A stretch of DNA of 59,736 nt from Candidatus Endomicrobium neocapritermitis (GCA_009778325.1 WRJZ01000041.1:1-59736), one strand, 5' to 3'; shown: positions 16,953-25,281, counted from the first letter of the stretch. Notes: a model not told the origin generated them from the sequence alone. A program made the numbers and translations.

Positions 16953-17282
16953 TTATTTTTCAGCATCCGCGATCAACTGTGCCCACCGTCCCCTTGGCTT
17001 TGGTATCCTACATTTAAAATAATCTCTACCCCTTGTTAATATCCAATGTAGTACCGGATTTTTGACATCATCAAATTCCATCATCGACGGTTGCTGAGGA
17101 GTCTTAAGTTTGTATATAACATCAGGATTGATACGATTCTTACAACAACCTGACAATAATAAAACCGACGTAAAAACTATAACAGCAGGATTTAAACGAT
17201 TATCCGTTTCTGTTTTCTTATAACAACCTGACAAGAATAAAACTGACGTAAAAACTAAAATGAATGAAATTTTTATTTTCAT
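16953..17282 (-). CDS. Small lipoprotein with internally duplicated signal/lipobox
   Basis: Starting at MKIKISFILV the product is 109 aa. It has a lipoprotein signal ending L-S-G-C (VFTSVLFLSGCYKK). About 35 residues later a second near-identical copy (VFTSVLLLSGCCKN) is followed by the same N-P-x-V-I motif. The DNA shows this as a tandem duplication (17120-17257). The remaining 60 residues are basic with no known domain. The ribosome site GAGAGG fits this start better than the ATG nine codons upstream. Which Cys is lipidated is unclear; the first is expected. Confidence 0.65.
   Translation of the reverse strand: MKIKISFILVFTSVLFLSGCYKKTETDNRLNPAVIVFTSVLLLSGCCKNRINPDVIYKLKTPQQPSMMEFDDVKNPVLHWILTRGRDYFKCRIPKPRGRWAQLIADAEK
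17120..17257. repeat. Tandem duplication inside the lipoprotein gene
   Basis: Copy one (17120-17179) and copy two (17183-17257) share ACAACCTGACAA, AATAAAAC, GACGTAAAAACTA and AGGATT blocks in order. Copy two carries an additional 15 bases. High identity suggests a recent event. Confidence 0.7.
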
Positions 17283-17337
17283 AACCTCTCCAATGTTGCT
17301 TTTAAACATGCTCGACGATAACGATAAAAATGAAACT

Positions 17338-17400
17338 CCACGGGCTCACGCCCGTGGTACCTCGGCGGTTTAATGGATTCTGTTCTTCAACGGAATGACA
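17338..17400. repeat. Hairpin plus solo copy of the GIY-YIG-flanking palindrome
   Basis: CCACGGGCTCACGCCCGTGG (17338-17357) is a perfect 8-bp hairpin. At 17371-17400 lies a diverged copy of the 30-bp palindrome that brackets the GIY-YIG gene at 25282-25679. It retains GTCATTCCGTTGAA on the minus strand, followed by AGAATCCATTA, but has no gene beside it. Confidence 0.65.
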
Positions 17401-17431
17401 CAGCCGCAACAGGGTTTTTAGAGAGACATAT

Positions 17432-17827
17432 TTAGTAACCGAGCTGCTTAGCTCTCGTGTACACTTTAACTAATGAATATATTATCCAAAAAATCACAAA
17501 TGGTGTGAGTGTCGTTAACATCCTGGCTTCAACACTAGAACTAGCAGATGCAAAAATTCTCACTGCATAATAAAACCTAAACAAGAAGAAGGTTACTATT
17601 GACGCGCCAATACCTTTTCCGATATCTCCGATGATGATATACCCTAATCCCGGCCAAAATAATGTAAACCACAGCGCTAAAACTCTTCTTACAGATACGG
17701 ATAAGCCTTGATCAAACTTGCCTTCAGCTTCATCGCTCAGCCTCCGCACTGCCAATCTCAGAGCTTCTCTTTCTTTTTTTAACGATTCTAGATTTTCATT
17801 ATTATCTTTTATTTCTTCTGTATTCAT
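17432..17827 (-). CDS. Membrane protein with N-terminal coiled coil (paralogue 1)
   Basis: The 131-aa protein has a charged helix (residues 5-40, likely coiled coil). Hydrophobic segments follow at about 48-68 (RVLALWFTLFWPGLGYIIIG), 72-92 and 108-123. The block FWPGLGYIIIGDIGKGI resembles the P-G-L-G-x-x-Y-x-G motif of TM2-like proteins. The neighbour at 18025-18375 is a clear paralogue with identical stretches (TLFWPGLGYIIIGDI, RAKQLGY). The 3' flanks are also duplicated. Function unknown. Confidence 0.7.
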   Translation of the reverse strand: MNTEEIKDNNENLESLKKEREALRLAVRRLSDEAEGKFDQGLSVSVRRVLALWFTLFWPGLGYIIIGDIGKGIGASIVTFFLFRFYYAVRIFASASSSVEARMLTTLTPFVIFWIIYSLVKVYTRAKQLGY

Positions 17828-17888
17828 TTTTTTTCCTTTTTATATTTGGGTTTATCGAAAAACCCTAAAATACAAGCTTGATCAAAGG

Positions 17889-17998
17889 GTGCTGAACTTG
17901 TTTCAGCATCTCGGAAGTTTACTTCCGTAACTTGTTTCAGCATCTCGTCGTTAAAGACAAAAGACTAGACCCTGAAACGAGTTCAGGGTTGATGACAC
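17889..17998. repeat. Palindromic elements of the CCTGAAC/GTTCAGG type
   Basis: GCTGAACTTGTTTCAGC (17891-17907), CGGAAGTTTACTTCCG and ACCCTGAAACGAGTTCAGGGT (minus or plus, 17969-17989) are three hairpins in a row followed by GATGACAC. This is the same class as 15303-15385. They lie between the two paralogous membrane protein genes. Confidence 0.65.
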
Positions 17999-18024
17999 AT
18001 AAAGGGGTTTTTAGAGACACCCAT

Positions 18025-18375
18025 TTAGTAACCGAGTTGCTTAGCTCTTTTGTTCACTTTAACTAATAAATATATTATCCAAAAAATCAAAAATAGTTCC
18101 ATGGGCGCCCTCTCGGGACCAAATATTCTAATAACCAAGACGGCGGTTACTATTGACGCGGCAATACCTTTTGCGATATCTCCGATGATGATATACCCTA
18201 ATCCCGGCCAAAATAATGTCAGCGCCAGCGCTAAAACTCTTCTTATGGATAAGCCTTGATCAATCGGCTTGCCTTCAATTTCATGACTCAACCGCTGCAC
18301 TTTTAATCTCAGAACTTCTATTTCTTTTTTTAACGATTCTGCATTTTCATTATCTTTTGTTTCTTCTACGCTCAC
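18025..18375 (-). CDS. Membrane protein with N-terminal coiled coil (paralogue 2)
   Basis: The 116-aa protein parallels the gene at 17432-17827: acidic N-terminus, a coiled-coil helix (12-40), then membrane segments with TLFWPGLGYIIIGDIAKGI and a final RAKQLGY. The start is GTG with an AAGGAG ribosome site. Upstream lies a structured RNA with an intrinsic terminator (18454-18702) that ends 78 bases before this start, so the RNA may be its leader. Function unknown. Confidence 0.7.
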   Translation of the reverse strand: MSVEETKDNENAESLKKEIEVLRLKVQRLSHEIEGKPIDQGLSIRRVLALALTLFWPGLGYIIIGDIAKGIAASIVTAVLVIRIFGPERAPMELFLIFWIIYLLVKVNKRAKQLGY

Positions 18376-18453
18376 TTTTCTTCTCCTTTTATGAAATATG
18401 TGCCGCCGTATTACTTTTAATTTCCTCCTCTACATACGCCGGATTCTTATAAT

Positions 18454-18508
18454 AAAAAAAGCGGCGCATTATCATGAGTCCTACTAGAGCCTCACAATAA
18501 CCGCCGCC
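18454..18508 (-). terminator. Intrinsic terminator of the structured RNA
   Basis: On the minus strand GCGGCG...TATTGTGAG pairs with CTCATGATAATGCGCCGC around a 12-nt loop, then TTTTTTTATT follows. The loop contains TCTAGTAGGA, complementary to an upstream segment (18549-18559). Confidence 0.8.
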
Positions 18509-18702
18509 TTGTGCCACTAAGGGCACAAAGAAGAAATTATTTGTTTGGTCTAGTAGGACCTCTAAAAGGAAAACCCTTTTAGAACGCTTCGCGCTTTCGC
18601 GCGACCCGATTTATTGAGTTTTTGATAAGCTGTTTAGCTTACATATACTACAAATGTTCCTCGTTATCTTTTATCTAGGATAAATTTTATGCTGCTTATC
18701 AT
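18454..18702 (-). ncRNA. Candidate structured noncoding RNA or leader, about 249 nt
   Basis: A promoter (18708-18735) and terminator (18454-18508) bound an RNA with no coding capacity. On the minus strand it has, in order: AAGCTAAACAGCTT; a perfect TCGCGC-GAAA-GCGCGA hairpin with a GNRA loop; TCTAAAAGG-gtttt-CCTTTTAGA; and an 11-nt segment complementary to the terminator loop. Then come TTTGTGCC-CTTAGT-GGCACAA and the terminator. The GAAA loop reads as GNRA only on this strand, supporting the direction. It does not match tmRNA, RNase P, SRP or 6S as I know them. It could be a free sRNA or an attenuator for the GTG-start gene at 18375. Confidence 0.6.
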
Positions 18703-18707
18703 ATATA

Positions 18708-18735
18708 ATTATATTAAAAATAGCATTTTCATCAA
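18708..18735 (-). promoter_or_regulatory. Promoter of the structured RNA
   Basis: TTGATG (18730-18735) and TATAAT (18708-18713) on the minus strand with a 16-base spacer, just downstream of the nfnB stop. Predicted start near 18701. Confidence 0.6.
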
Positions 18736-18761
18736 AGTAATTATTCTCTATTATCTCTTCT

Positions 18762-20168
18762 CTATTCTCTGCCTTTAAGATATTCATTCATTCTTTTTGC
18801 GGCCTGCTTACCCATGCCCATAGCCTGGATTACCGTATCTCCGCCTACTATATCGCCGCCGGCAAAGATGCCGGGGATTGAGGTCATATAATTGTCATCT
18901 ATTATAAGGTATCCGTGGTCATCGGTTTTAAGTCCTTCAGTAAGAGAAGGAAGAACGGGATTGGGGTTTAATCCTAAAGCCAAAACCACCATATCGGTTT
19001 CTATTGTAAAATTTGAACCTTCAACTTTTTTTGGACGCCTTCTGCCTGATTCGTCCGGCTCGCCGAGCTCCATCCTTATGCACTCGACAGCCTTAACAAA
19101 CCCTTTTTCATCTCCGATAAATTTAACCGGATTTACAAGGGTTACAAACTCAATGCCTTCTTCTTTGGCGTGAAGCCGTTCTTCTTTTCTGGCAGGCATT
19201 TCATTTTCCGTTCTTCTGTAAACAAGCTTAACGCTTGCGGCTCCAAGCCTTAACGCGGTTCTTGCAGAATCCATTGCCGTGTTTCCACCGCCTACAACGA
19301 CAATATTTTTGCCTTTATAAACAGGCGTATCATAGTTTGGAAAATCAAAAGCGCGCATAAGATTTACGCGCACAAGAAACTCATTAGCCGAATATATATG
19401 ATTTAAATTTTCGCCTTCTATTCCTAAAAATACGGGAAGTCCTGCGCCCGTGCCTACAAAAATCGCTTTAAAGCCTTCTTCAAACAATTCTTTTATTGTT
19501 TTTGTTCTGCCGACAAGCGTATTTAAAACAAACTTTATCCCCAAATCTTTCAAATTATTTATTTCTATATCCAAAACATCTATAGGAAGTCTGAATTCAG
19601 GGATACCGTAACGCAAAACACCGCCGATATCATGCAGCGACTCAAAAACCGTCACATCATACCCCATGTGCGCCAAATCTCCGGCCGCCGTAAGCCCTGC
19701 AGGTCCGGACCCTATAACAGCAACTTTTATATTATTTGTTTTTGTCTTTGTAGTTGATTCGTAATTCGTCATTCGTAATTCGTAATTATCGTTTTTAGCC
19801 GCCCAATCAGCCGAATATCTTTCAAGATTTCCGATTGCGACGCTTTCGCCTTTTTTACCTAAAATGCAGTATTTTTCACACTGGTTTTCCTGAGGGCATA
19901 CGCGGCCGCATACCGCAGGAAGACTATTTTTATGTTTTAAAACTTTTATGGCAGCCGACGGATTATCCGCGGCAAGTTCTTTAATAAATCCCGGAATATC
20001 AATTTCAACGGGACATCCTTCTACGCAAAACGGTTTTTTGCACTGAATGCATCTTTTGGATTCCTCAAGCATTTGTTCGCGGGTGTATCCCGAGTTTACC
20101 TCTTTAAAATCTTTATTTCTTTCGTTGGCGCGCCTTTCCGGCATTTTCACTCTTTGCGGCATTTGCAC
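18762..20168 (-). CDS. nfnB: NfnB/GltD-type NADPH oxidoreductase large subunit with repeat insertion
   Basis: The 468-aa protein has an N-terminal double [4Fe-4S] domain (Cys motifs CIQCKKPFCVEGCP near 40 and CGRVCPQENQCEKYC near 88-101). An FAD-binding GSGPAGL (about 153) and an NAD(P) site GGGNTAMDSARTALRLGA follow. It pairs with the ferredoxin reductase-like subunit, overlapping its stop by 22 bases, as in NfnAB (ferredoxin-dependent NADH:NADP+ bifurcation) or SudAB. Residues about 126-138 (NYELRMTNYEST) are the in-frame translation of an intergenic hairpin word (19741-19791), sitting in the linker between the Fe-S and flavin domains. A shorter start at MPERRANERN would remove the overlap. 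Role: redox balancing; bifurcation is inference. Confidence 0.88.
   Translation of the reverse strand: MQMPQRVKMPERRANERNKDFKEVNSGYTREQMLEESKRCIQCKKPFCVEGCPVEIDIPGFIKELAADNPSAAIKVLKHKNSLPAVCGRVCPQENQCEKYCILGKKGESVAIGNLERYSADWAAKNDNYELRMTNYESTTKTKTNNIKVAVIGSGPAGLTAAGDLAHMGYDVTVFESLHDIGGVLRYGIPEFRLPIDVLDIEINNLKDLGIKFVLNTLVGRTKTIKELFEEGFKAIFVGTGAGLPVFLGIEGENLNHIYSANEFLVRVNLMRAFDFPNYDTPVYKGKNIVVVGGGNTAMDSARTALRLGAASVKLVYRRTENEMPARKEERLHAKEEGIEFVTLVNPVKFIGDEKGFVKAVECIRMELGEPDESGRRRPKKVEGSNFTIETDMVVLALGLNPNPVLPSLTEGLKTDDHGYLIIDDNYMTSIPGIFAGGDIVGGDTVIQAMGMGKQAAKRMNEYLKGRE
19741..19791. repeat. Half hairpin repeat read in frame inside nfnB
   Basis: TTTGTCTTTGTAGTTGATTC is followed by four ATTCGTAATT-like words, matching the right half of the element at 42535-42620 and that at 8433-8474. 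It is translated on the minus strand without a frameshift, in a linker of NfnB. Confidence 0.85.
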
Positions 20169-20992
20169 TCCGGACTATGTTCAAAATTATTTAATGAAAC
20201 TTTTTCCAAGTCCCTGAAAAGCGCGAGTCTTGAAATAAGCTCTTCCCAATTGACTTTATGAGCGTCAAACTCAGGCCCCTCAACGCAAGCAAATCTTGTT
20301 TTTCCGTCAACAGTCACTCTGCATGCGCCGCACATTCCCGTTCCGTCAACCATGATCGGGTTTAGAGAAACAAGCGTTTTAATATTTTTTTCTTTTGTAA
20401 GATTGGAAACCGCTCTCATCATCGGGACAGGACCTATGGCATAAACTATATTTACGTTCTCTTTGCTCATAACATTTTTTAAAACATCCGTCACAAGCCC
20501 TTTTGTTCCGTAAGAACCATCGTCGGTAGCGAAAAGAAGTTCGTCGCAAACCTCTTTCAGCTCTTTTTCAAGAATAACCAAATCTTTATTTCTAGCCCCG
20601 ACAACCGCGACAACTCTGTTCCCGGCTTTTTTCAAAGCCGCAATAACAGGCAAAACCTCTGCCGTGCCGACTCCGCCGGCAACAGCGACGACAGTTCCGT
20701 ATTTTTTTATTTCGGTAGGGTGTCCGAGCGGGCCGACAAAATCTTTTATAGAATCGCCGGCATTTAACATTCCGAGCTTAAAAGTCGTTTTTCCCGCTTC
20801 CTGAAAAATTACGCGCACCAAACCTTTTTCACAGTCCGTGCCCGCGACCGTCAAAGGAATTCTTTCTCCTTCCTCATCAATTCTGAGCATGACAAACTGT
20901 CCGGCCTTAGCGTTTTTCGCTACTTCAGGAGCTTCGAGCCAAAAACTTTTCACGTTTTGCCCAAGAATTTCTTTTAAAACTATTTTAAACAT
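20147..20992 (-). CDS. nfnA: NfnA/SudB-type ferredoxin-NADP reductase subunit
   Basis: Starting at MFKIVLKEIL the product is 281 aa. It contains the FAD-binding region of ferredoxin reductases (AGQFVMLRIDEEGERIPLTVAG), a nucleotide-binding VAVAGGVGTAEVLPV and a C-terminal [2Fe-2S] Cys cluster (GTGMCGACRVTV ... C). This is the PyrK/NfnA layout. It precedes and overlaps nfnB, so the two subunits are co-translated. Together they likely couple NADH and ferredoxin oxidation to NADP+ reduction in a fermentative cell. The longer upstream frame has no ribosome site of its own. Confidence 0.88.
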   Translation of the reverse strand: MFKIVLKEILGQNVKSFWLEAPEVAKNAKAGQFVMLRIDEEGERIPLTVAGTDCEKGLVRVIFQEAGKTTFKLGMLNAGDSIKDFVGPLGHPTEIKKYGTVVAVAGGVGTAEVLPVIAALKKAGNRVVAVVGARNKDLVILEKELKEVCDELLFATDDGSYGTKGLVTDVLKNVMSKENVNIVYAIGPVPMMRAVSNLTKEKNIKTLVSLNPIMVDGTGMCGACRVTVDGKTRFACVEGPEFDAHKVNWEELISRLALFRDLEKVSLNNFEHSPECKCRKE

Positions 20993-21054
20993 TTTACGGT
21001 CATCTTCCTTTTGATTTAAATAAATTGGATAATTATAACATTTTAATATGGCAA

Positions 21055-21103
21055 GTGACAATTAAAAAATTAACAGTTAATAATTTTAGTTGTTAATTGA
21101 CAT
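21055..21103. repeat. Hairpin repeat, word AATTAAC, at the LPP20-like gene 3' end
   Basis: GGCAAGTGACAATTAAAAAA, TTAACAGTTAATAATT and GTTGTTAATTGACAT form an imperfect hairpin. The LPP20-like stop codon (21086-21088) is inside, so the last residues (I-N-N) come from the word. Similar words lie at 7026-7056 and 39293-39340. Confidence 0.6.
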
Positions 21104-22045
21104 AAAAAAATCTTTTGCCATATTATTCATTTCGGCTTCTGCGGACGCCGCAGCTTTGGAGGCGGCTTCATTGTCGTCTTTGCCGCTTTCATCTCCGGCT
21201 GAAGTTTTTGAATACAAAACGGTCTTTTCATTAAACGCGTCATTCAAAACAAGATCGGCTATCCAGTCATAAGAAATTTTACTTTCATCCGGAATTTTAT
21301 TTATCTGTATTCTGCAATTTACTACAACTACTCCTTTATCGCTGCCCGCCGGTTTTGAAAGAAGTTCCGGAAGAACGCTGTGCCCGTTTGCATCAAGAAA
21401 TTTTTTGAGTTTGCCGGCATCAAAATTTTCAGCATTGATGTAATATACTATATTTTCAAAAAGTTTTTTTCGTTCTATTGCGAGTTTTTCTCTTTCAAAC
21501 TCTCCGACTTCAACATTTGTTACGTCGCCTGTCAAAGCTTTTTTCAGCGCGACAACCGAATCCCTTCTGTCATAAAGTTCCAAAAGTTCGTTAATTGCTT
21601 TTATTTTAGGTACAATCGAAAAATTTGTAGTTTCAAAAATAGCGGATCTGTATCGCAGAGCCTGCTCGGCGGCAAAAAGGTCATCTTCTATATTTATACG
21701 CGCCATGTTTCTGTCAACAACGCCAAAAACATAAAAAACGTTATTTCCTTTATCGTTATAAGAATGGCCTACCTCAAACGCCCTAAGCAGCGTTGCCGGC
21801 GATATGTTTATTTTGGCTTTTTCTATGCCGTAGGAGGCAAGCATATCGGTAACATTTTGTACTATATTCCTGCTCGCGTCGGCAGCCGCTTCCTGTTCGG
21901 TTGAGCCTTGTCCTACCGCGGTTAAGTATTCATCCTGCGGAAATTTTGCGCTTTTTCCGCTTTTTATCCATGAAGGAGCGTCAGCCGCAAAAACAAAAGC
22001 GGGGATGCAGACAAATATAAAAGCCGTAAAAATTTTCTTAATCAC
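21086..22045 (-). CDS. LPP20-family secreted protein
   Basis: The 319-aa protein has a Sec signal (MIKKIFTAFIFVCIPAFVFA). The mature region begins PSWIKSGKSAKFPQDEYLTAVGQGSTEQEAAADASRNI, the typical LPP20/FlgP-like opening. The rest is helical with a C-terminal Ala-rich segment. It starts with GTG overlapping the stop of the COG3014-like gene by four bases (GTGA), so translation is coupled. Together with the next two genes it forms the LpoB-COG3014-LPP20 trio seen in several diderm bacteria. A role in the cell envelope is likely; the biochemical function is unknown. Confidence 0.8.
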   Translation of the reverse strand: MIKKIFTAFIFVCIPAFVFAADAPSWIKSGKSAKFPQDEYLTAVGQGSTEQEAAADASRNIVQNVTDMLASYGIEKAKINISPATLLRAFEVGHSYNDKGNNVFYVFGVVDRNMARINIEDDLFAAEQALRYRSAIFETTNFSIVPKIKAINELLELYDRRDSVVALKKALTGDVTNVEVGEFEREKLAIERKKLFENIVYYINAENFDAGKLKKFLDANGHSVLPELLSKPAGSDKGVVVVNCRIQINKIPDESKISYDWIADLVLNDAFNEKTVLYSKTSAGDESGKDDNEAASKAAASAEAEMNNMAKDFFMSINN

Positions 22046-23460
22046 ATCGCGCTCCTTAAAACTTTAAAAGTCTTTCTGCCGTTCTCTATATTTACGGTAA
22101 AAGTTTCGGATTTGAGCCTTTGACCGTTAGAATCCGAATATTCAACCGTCACAACATTTTCTCCGGCAGGAAGGTATATCCTTGCCATCAGAATATTTTC
22201 CGGAAGAGTGCGCCAGCTGCGCGTATCTGCAACGGATGTCCAAGAATTAAAAATATTAAAAAATATTTGCGTTAAAACTCCCCAGGTTTCGTTTGTTTGT
22301 TTTCCGACGGCTTTTGAAACATTTCTTCCGAGAACATGTTTTACCGCGGCTCTCGCAAGCGTTTTAGCGTATATCTGCACAATATTGTCCTTTAAAATTT
22401 TTTCGGCAATTTCAGCAAGATCCTGCGCCTCATAAGAATGTACTCTTAAAGATTGCCCTCCGGTTACGGAAAATGATTTTACTCTGTTTGGAATTCTTTC
22501 GAGCCTCGGAAAAGAAACTCTTATATAAGTGTCGGCAAAAGCTGAAATCGCTACGCTCCTTGCCCTTTCAAAATCTCTCTGCTCATCGGTGCTGACTTGA
22601 ACCTGATTTACATAAGGCCATATGTCAAACAGCGCGAACTCCAGAACATTTTCTACTTTTCTCGGTATCATACCGTTATAATTTATGATTATAAGTTCTC
22701 CATGGCCGCTCGGAATAACCGCTCTTCTGGCGGACGGGAAATCTCTTTTTATCTCTTCGGCGCGATCGCGCATACCAAGCATTAATGCCGTTGTATAAGC
22801 GTCGTTTATCAAATCTTGCGGCGGACTTAGCGAGACAATTCCGTTTCTATAAGCCCTTAGCGCGAGCATATAAGAGATATGTGCGTCATTAATCTCGCCG
22901 CCGTTTTCATAAACCAATCCCATCAAATATCTTATGAATCCGTCGTCATTGTATAAATTTCTGAATCTGCCTTCCGCGGCAAACATCCTGAACAGCGCAT
23001 TTATCTGCCGAGCCTCGATAAGGGCTCCTTGAGGGTCAAGTCTCCCGATAAAATTTAACGCCCCGAAAACGTTCACATGCGCTCTTTCAAAATCCTCTCC
23101 TTGGTAAGGGATTGTCGAATCGTTAAAAAACATCGACGCGACTCCGGCAGTTATGCTCCTTTGATTAAGCTCATCGAACCTGACTTTAGCGCTCTCAAAA
23201 CTTCTTGTGCTTCTTTCGTAGTTTTCGGCAAGATGGTTTACAAATCCCGAATCATAATAAAACAGCAGAACGTTTTTTCTGCCGTACTTTCTTCTTGAGC
23301 CGTCAACAAATTTTGCCGCAGCCTCAAACTCTCCGGCGTCCAATTTCTCCTGTAGCTTGGCATAATAACCGTTCATGCCGGAAGCGCACCCGCCCAGCAA
23401 TGCCGATAAAAGCAATATCGGCAAAACTCTAAACGAATGCGCTTTCGGTATTCTTAACAT
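22042..23460 (-). CDS. COG3014-like TPR lipoprotein
   Basis: The 472-aa protein has a lipoprotein signal (ILLLSALLGGC, Cys about 25) and helical repeats in residues 30-230 (KLQEKLDAGEFEAAAKFVDGS and following). A beta-rich C-terminal domain comes next. The family is known for standing between LpoB-like and LPP20-like lipoproteins. Its exact role is not established; an envelope function is inferred from the neighbours. The ribosome site is weak. Confidence 0.75.
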   Translation of the reverse strand: MLRIPKAHSFRVLPILLLSALLGGCASGMNGYYAKLQEKLDAGEFEAAAKFVDGSRRKYGRKNVLLFYYDSGFVNHLAENYERSTRSFESAKVRFDELNQRSITAGVASMFFNDSTIPYQGEDFERAHVNVFGALNFIGRLDPQGALIEARQINALFRMFAAEGRFRNLYNDDGFIRYLMGLVYENGGEINDAHISYMLALRAYRNGIVSLSPPQDLINDAYTTALMLGMRDRAEEIKRDFPSARRAVIPSGHGELIIINYNGMIPRKVENVLEFALFDIWPYVNQVQVSTDEQRDFERARSVAISAFADTYIRVSFPRLERIPNRVKSFSVTGGQSLRVHSYEAQDLAEIAEKILKDNIVQIYAKTLARAAVKHVLGRNVSKAVGKQTNETWGVLTQIFFNIFNSWTSVADTRSWRTLPENILMARIYLPAGENVVTVEYSDSNGQRLKSETFTVNIENGRKTFKVLRSAM

Positions 23461-23484
23461 TTTTTATTTATACTCTGATTTTAT

Positions 23485-24087
23485 TTATGTTCTGAATCTT
23501 CTGTTGGCAATAACTTTTCTTATCTGTTTCTGGCCTATCCAGACCCTTTGATTATTTGCAATGCTTATCAGCTCCAATTCTACCTGGTAAAATATCACCT
23601 GAGTTCCTCTGGCTTGATCGCGTATGCTGTTTATCTGTCCCTGAATCATAAAATCAGCGCCGCTTTCCCGCCCCTGCCGATTCACGGTTTCAGCGGCAGC
23701 GTTTCTTGCCTGATCATCTCTTTCCGCTCTTATCGCCTCTCTTTGAGCGCTTGAGGCAACCATGGTTACCCTTCCGGAATTTGTAAAGGCCACTTCCACA
23801 TCTCTTACAAAAGTCTGGGTATTTATATGCTCGTCAGTTCTGTTCAAAACGTCTCCTGCTATAATTACCGGCCTTCTGCCGTGTTTTTGCACAAAATCGT
23901 CAATCCAGGGTCTGCTTAAAGAGTCCTGTATCATTTCCGCAGACACCATACGCGAATCAGTATCGTTCCACTGTCCGCTCAAATCGATTTCCGGCTCCAT
24001 GCCGACTCTTGTAACCTTCTTACCAGAACACGCAAAAAGTCCAAATACAAAAACTCCGGCAATAAAATAAACAGCAAATTTCTTCAT
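23485..24087 (-). CDS. lpoB: Penicillin-binding protein activator, LpoB-like
   Basis: The 200-aa lipoprotein has signal MKKFAVYFIAGVFVFGLFAC (Cys 20). It is followed by the LpoB domain with SAEMIQDSLSRPWIDDFVQKHGRRPVIIAGDV and later AAAETVNRQGRESGADFMIQGQINSI. In Enterobacteria LpoB activates PBP1B from the outer membrane. Here the LpoB-type gene leads the LPP20/COG3014 trio, so the name reflects domain homology, not proven activity. A strong AGGGGGAA ribosome site precedes the ATG. Confidence 0.82.
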   Translation of the reverse strand: MKKFAVYFIAGVFVFGLFACSGKKVTRVGMEPEIDLSGQWNDTDSRMVSAEMIQDSLSRPWIDDFVQKHGRRPVIIAGDVLNRTDEHINTQTFVRDVEVAFTNSGRVTMVASSAQREAIRAERDDQARNAAAETVNRQGRESGADFMIQGQINSIRDQARGTQVIFYQVELELISIANNQRVWIGQKQIRKVIANRRFRT

Positions 24088-24099
24088 TTTCTTTTCCCC

Positions 24100-25266
24100 C
24101 TATTTTTTAGCGCCAACTATTCTTTTAAATTTTCTCTTTCCCGCCTGAAGAACAAAAGACGCTTCCGGCTTCAGCTCAGTGTCCGCGTCTGCTTTGACGG
24201 AATCTATTTTTACCCCGCCCTGTTCAATAAGCCTTCTTGCTTCATTTTTGCTTTCAACCATTCCGCTTTCAAATAATAAATCTGAAAGTTTTACGGAAGA
24301 AGCCTTTAGGACATATTCTTCAATATCATCCGGAATATCTTTTTTAGCGAAAACTTTATCAAAACCTTCTTTAGCCGCTACAGCAGCTTCTCTTCCGTGA
24401 TATCTTTCGGTAATTTCCTGAGCAAGAGATATTTTTGCTTCTTTAGGGTGCATCGCTTTAACTTCTTTTAAATCTCTCTGCGTCAGAAGCTCAAAATATT
24501 TAAACATAAGCTCATCTGATATTGACATTATCTTTCCGAACATATCCGCAGGCGCGTCATTTAAAGCTATATAATTGTTATACGATTTAGACATTTTTTT
24601 AACGCCGTCAGTGCCTTCAAGCAAAGGCATTGTTATGACAATCTGCGCTTCCTGTCCGTAATCGCGCTGCATGTCTCTTCCGAGAAGAAGATTAAATTTC
24701 TGGTCATTTCCGCCAAGCTCTATATCGGCTTTTAAAGCTACGGAATCATAAGCCTGAAGCAGCGGATACATAAATTCAACTATGCTGATGGGCTTATCTT
24801 CTTTATATCTTTTTTCAAAATCGTCCCTTACAAGCATCTGCGCAACGGTATTTTTTGCGGCAAGACCGAGCAGCCCTGCTATGCCGAGCTCATTGAGCCA
24901 TTTGCTGTTATATACGATTTCGGTTTTGCTTTCGTCTAAAATTCTAAATACCTGCTCGGTATATGTTTTAATATTTGCGGCTATCTGCTCGTCGCTCATC
25001 ATCGGGCGTGTTTCCGAACGTCCCGAAGGATCTCCGATTTTCGCCGTAAAATCGCCTATTAAAAAAACTACCTGATGTCCCAAATCCTGAAAAGTTTTCA
25101 ATTTGTTAATGACGACAGTATGTCCCAAATGCAAATCCGGAGCCGTAGGGTCAACTCCGAGTTTAACCCTGAGTTTTTTTCCGGAAGCCAGCCTTTTTTC
25201 AAGCTCTTCCAAAGCTATAATTTCATTAGTGCCGCGTTTAATTTTATCAATCGCTTCTTTCATCAT
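24100..25266 (-). CDS. tyrS: Tyrosyl-tRNA synthetase
   Basis: This class I synthetase charges tRNA-Tyr. The 388-aa form starting at [10 protein letters not shown] has the HIGH-like H-L-G-H-T (in [14 protein letters not shown]) and the KMSKS motif ([15 protein letters not shown]). A C-terminal S4 RNA-binding domain (about 320-388) follows. It belongs to the TyrZ-like group with a [11 protein letters not shown] signature. The eight extra codons upstream are encoded by the flanking palindrome and are not expected in the protein. Confidence 0.95.
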   Translation of the reverse strand: MMKEAIDKIKRGTNEIIALEELEKRLASGKKLRVKLGVDPTAPDLHLGHTVVINKLKTFQDLGHQVVFLIGDFTAKIGDPSGRSETRPMMSDEQIAANIKTYTEQVFRILDESKTEIVYNSKWLNELGIAGLLGLAAKNTVAQMLVRDDFEKRYKEDKPISIVEFMYPLLQAYDSVALKADIELGGNDQKFNLLLGRDMQRDYGQEAQIVITMPLLEGTDGVKKMSKSYNNYIALNDAPADMFGKIMSISDELMFKYFELLTQRDLKEVKAMHPKEAKISLAQEITERYHGREAAVAAKEGFDKVFAKKDIPDDIEEYVLKASSVKLSDLLFESGMVESKNEARRLIEQGGVKIDSVKADADTELKPEASFVLQAGKRKFKRIVGAKK

Positions 25267-25281
25267 TTTTCCAAACCGCCA

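Noticed and set aside
18478-18559. 11-bp inverted repeat as ends of a tiny transposon
   Set aside because: Both copies lie inside an RNA unit with promoter, GNRA hairpin and terminator; a base-pairing role explains them better.
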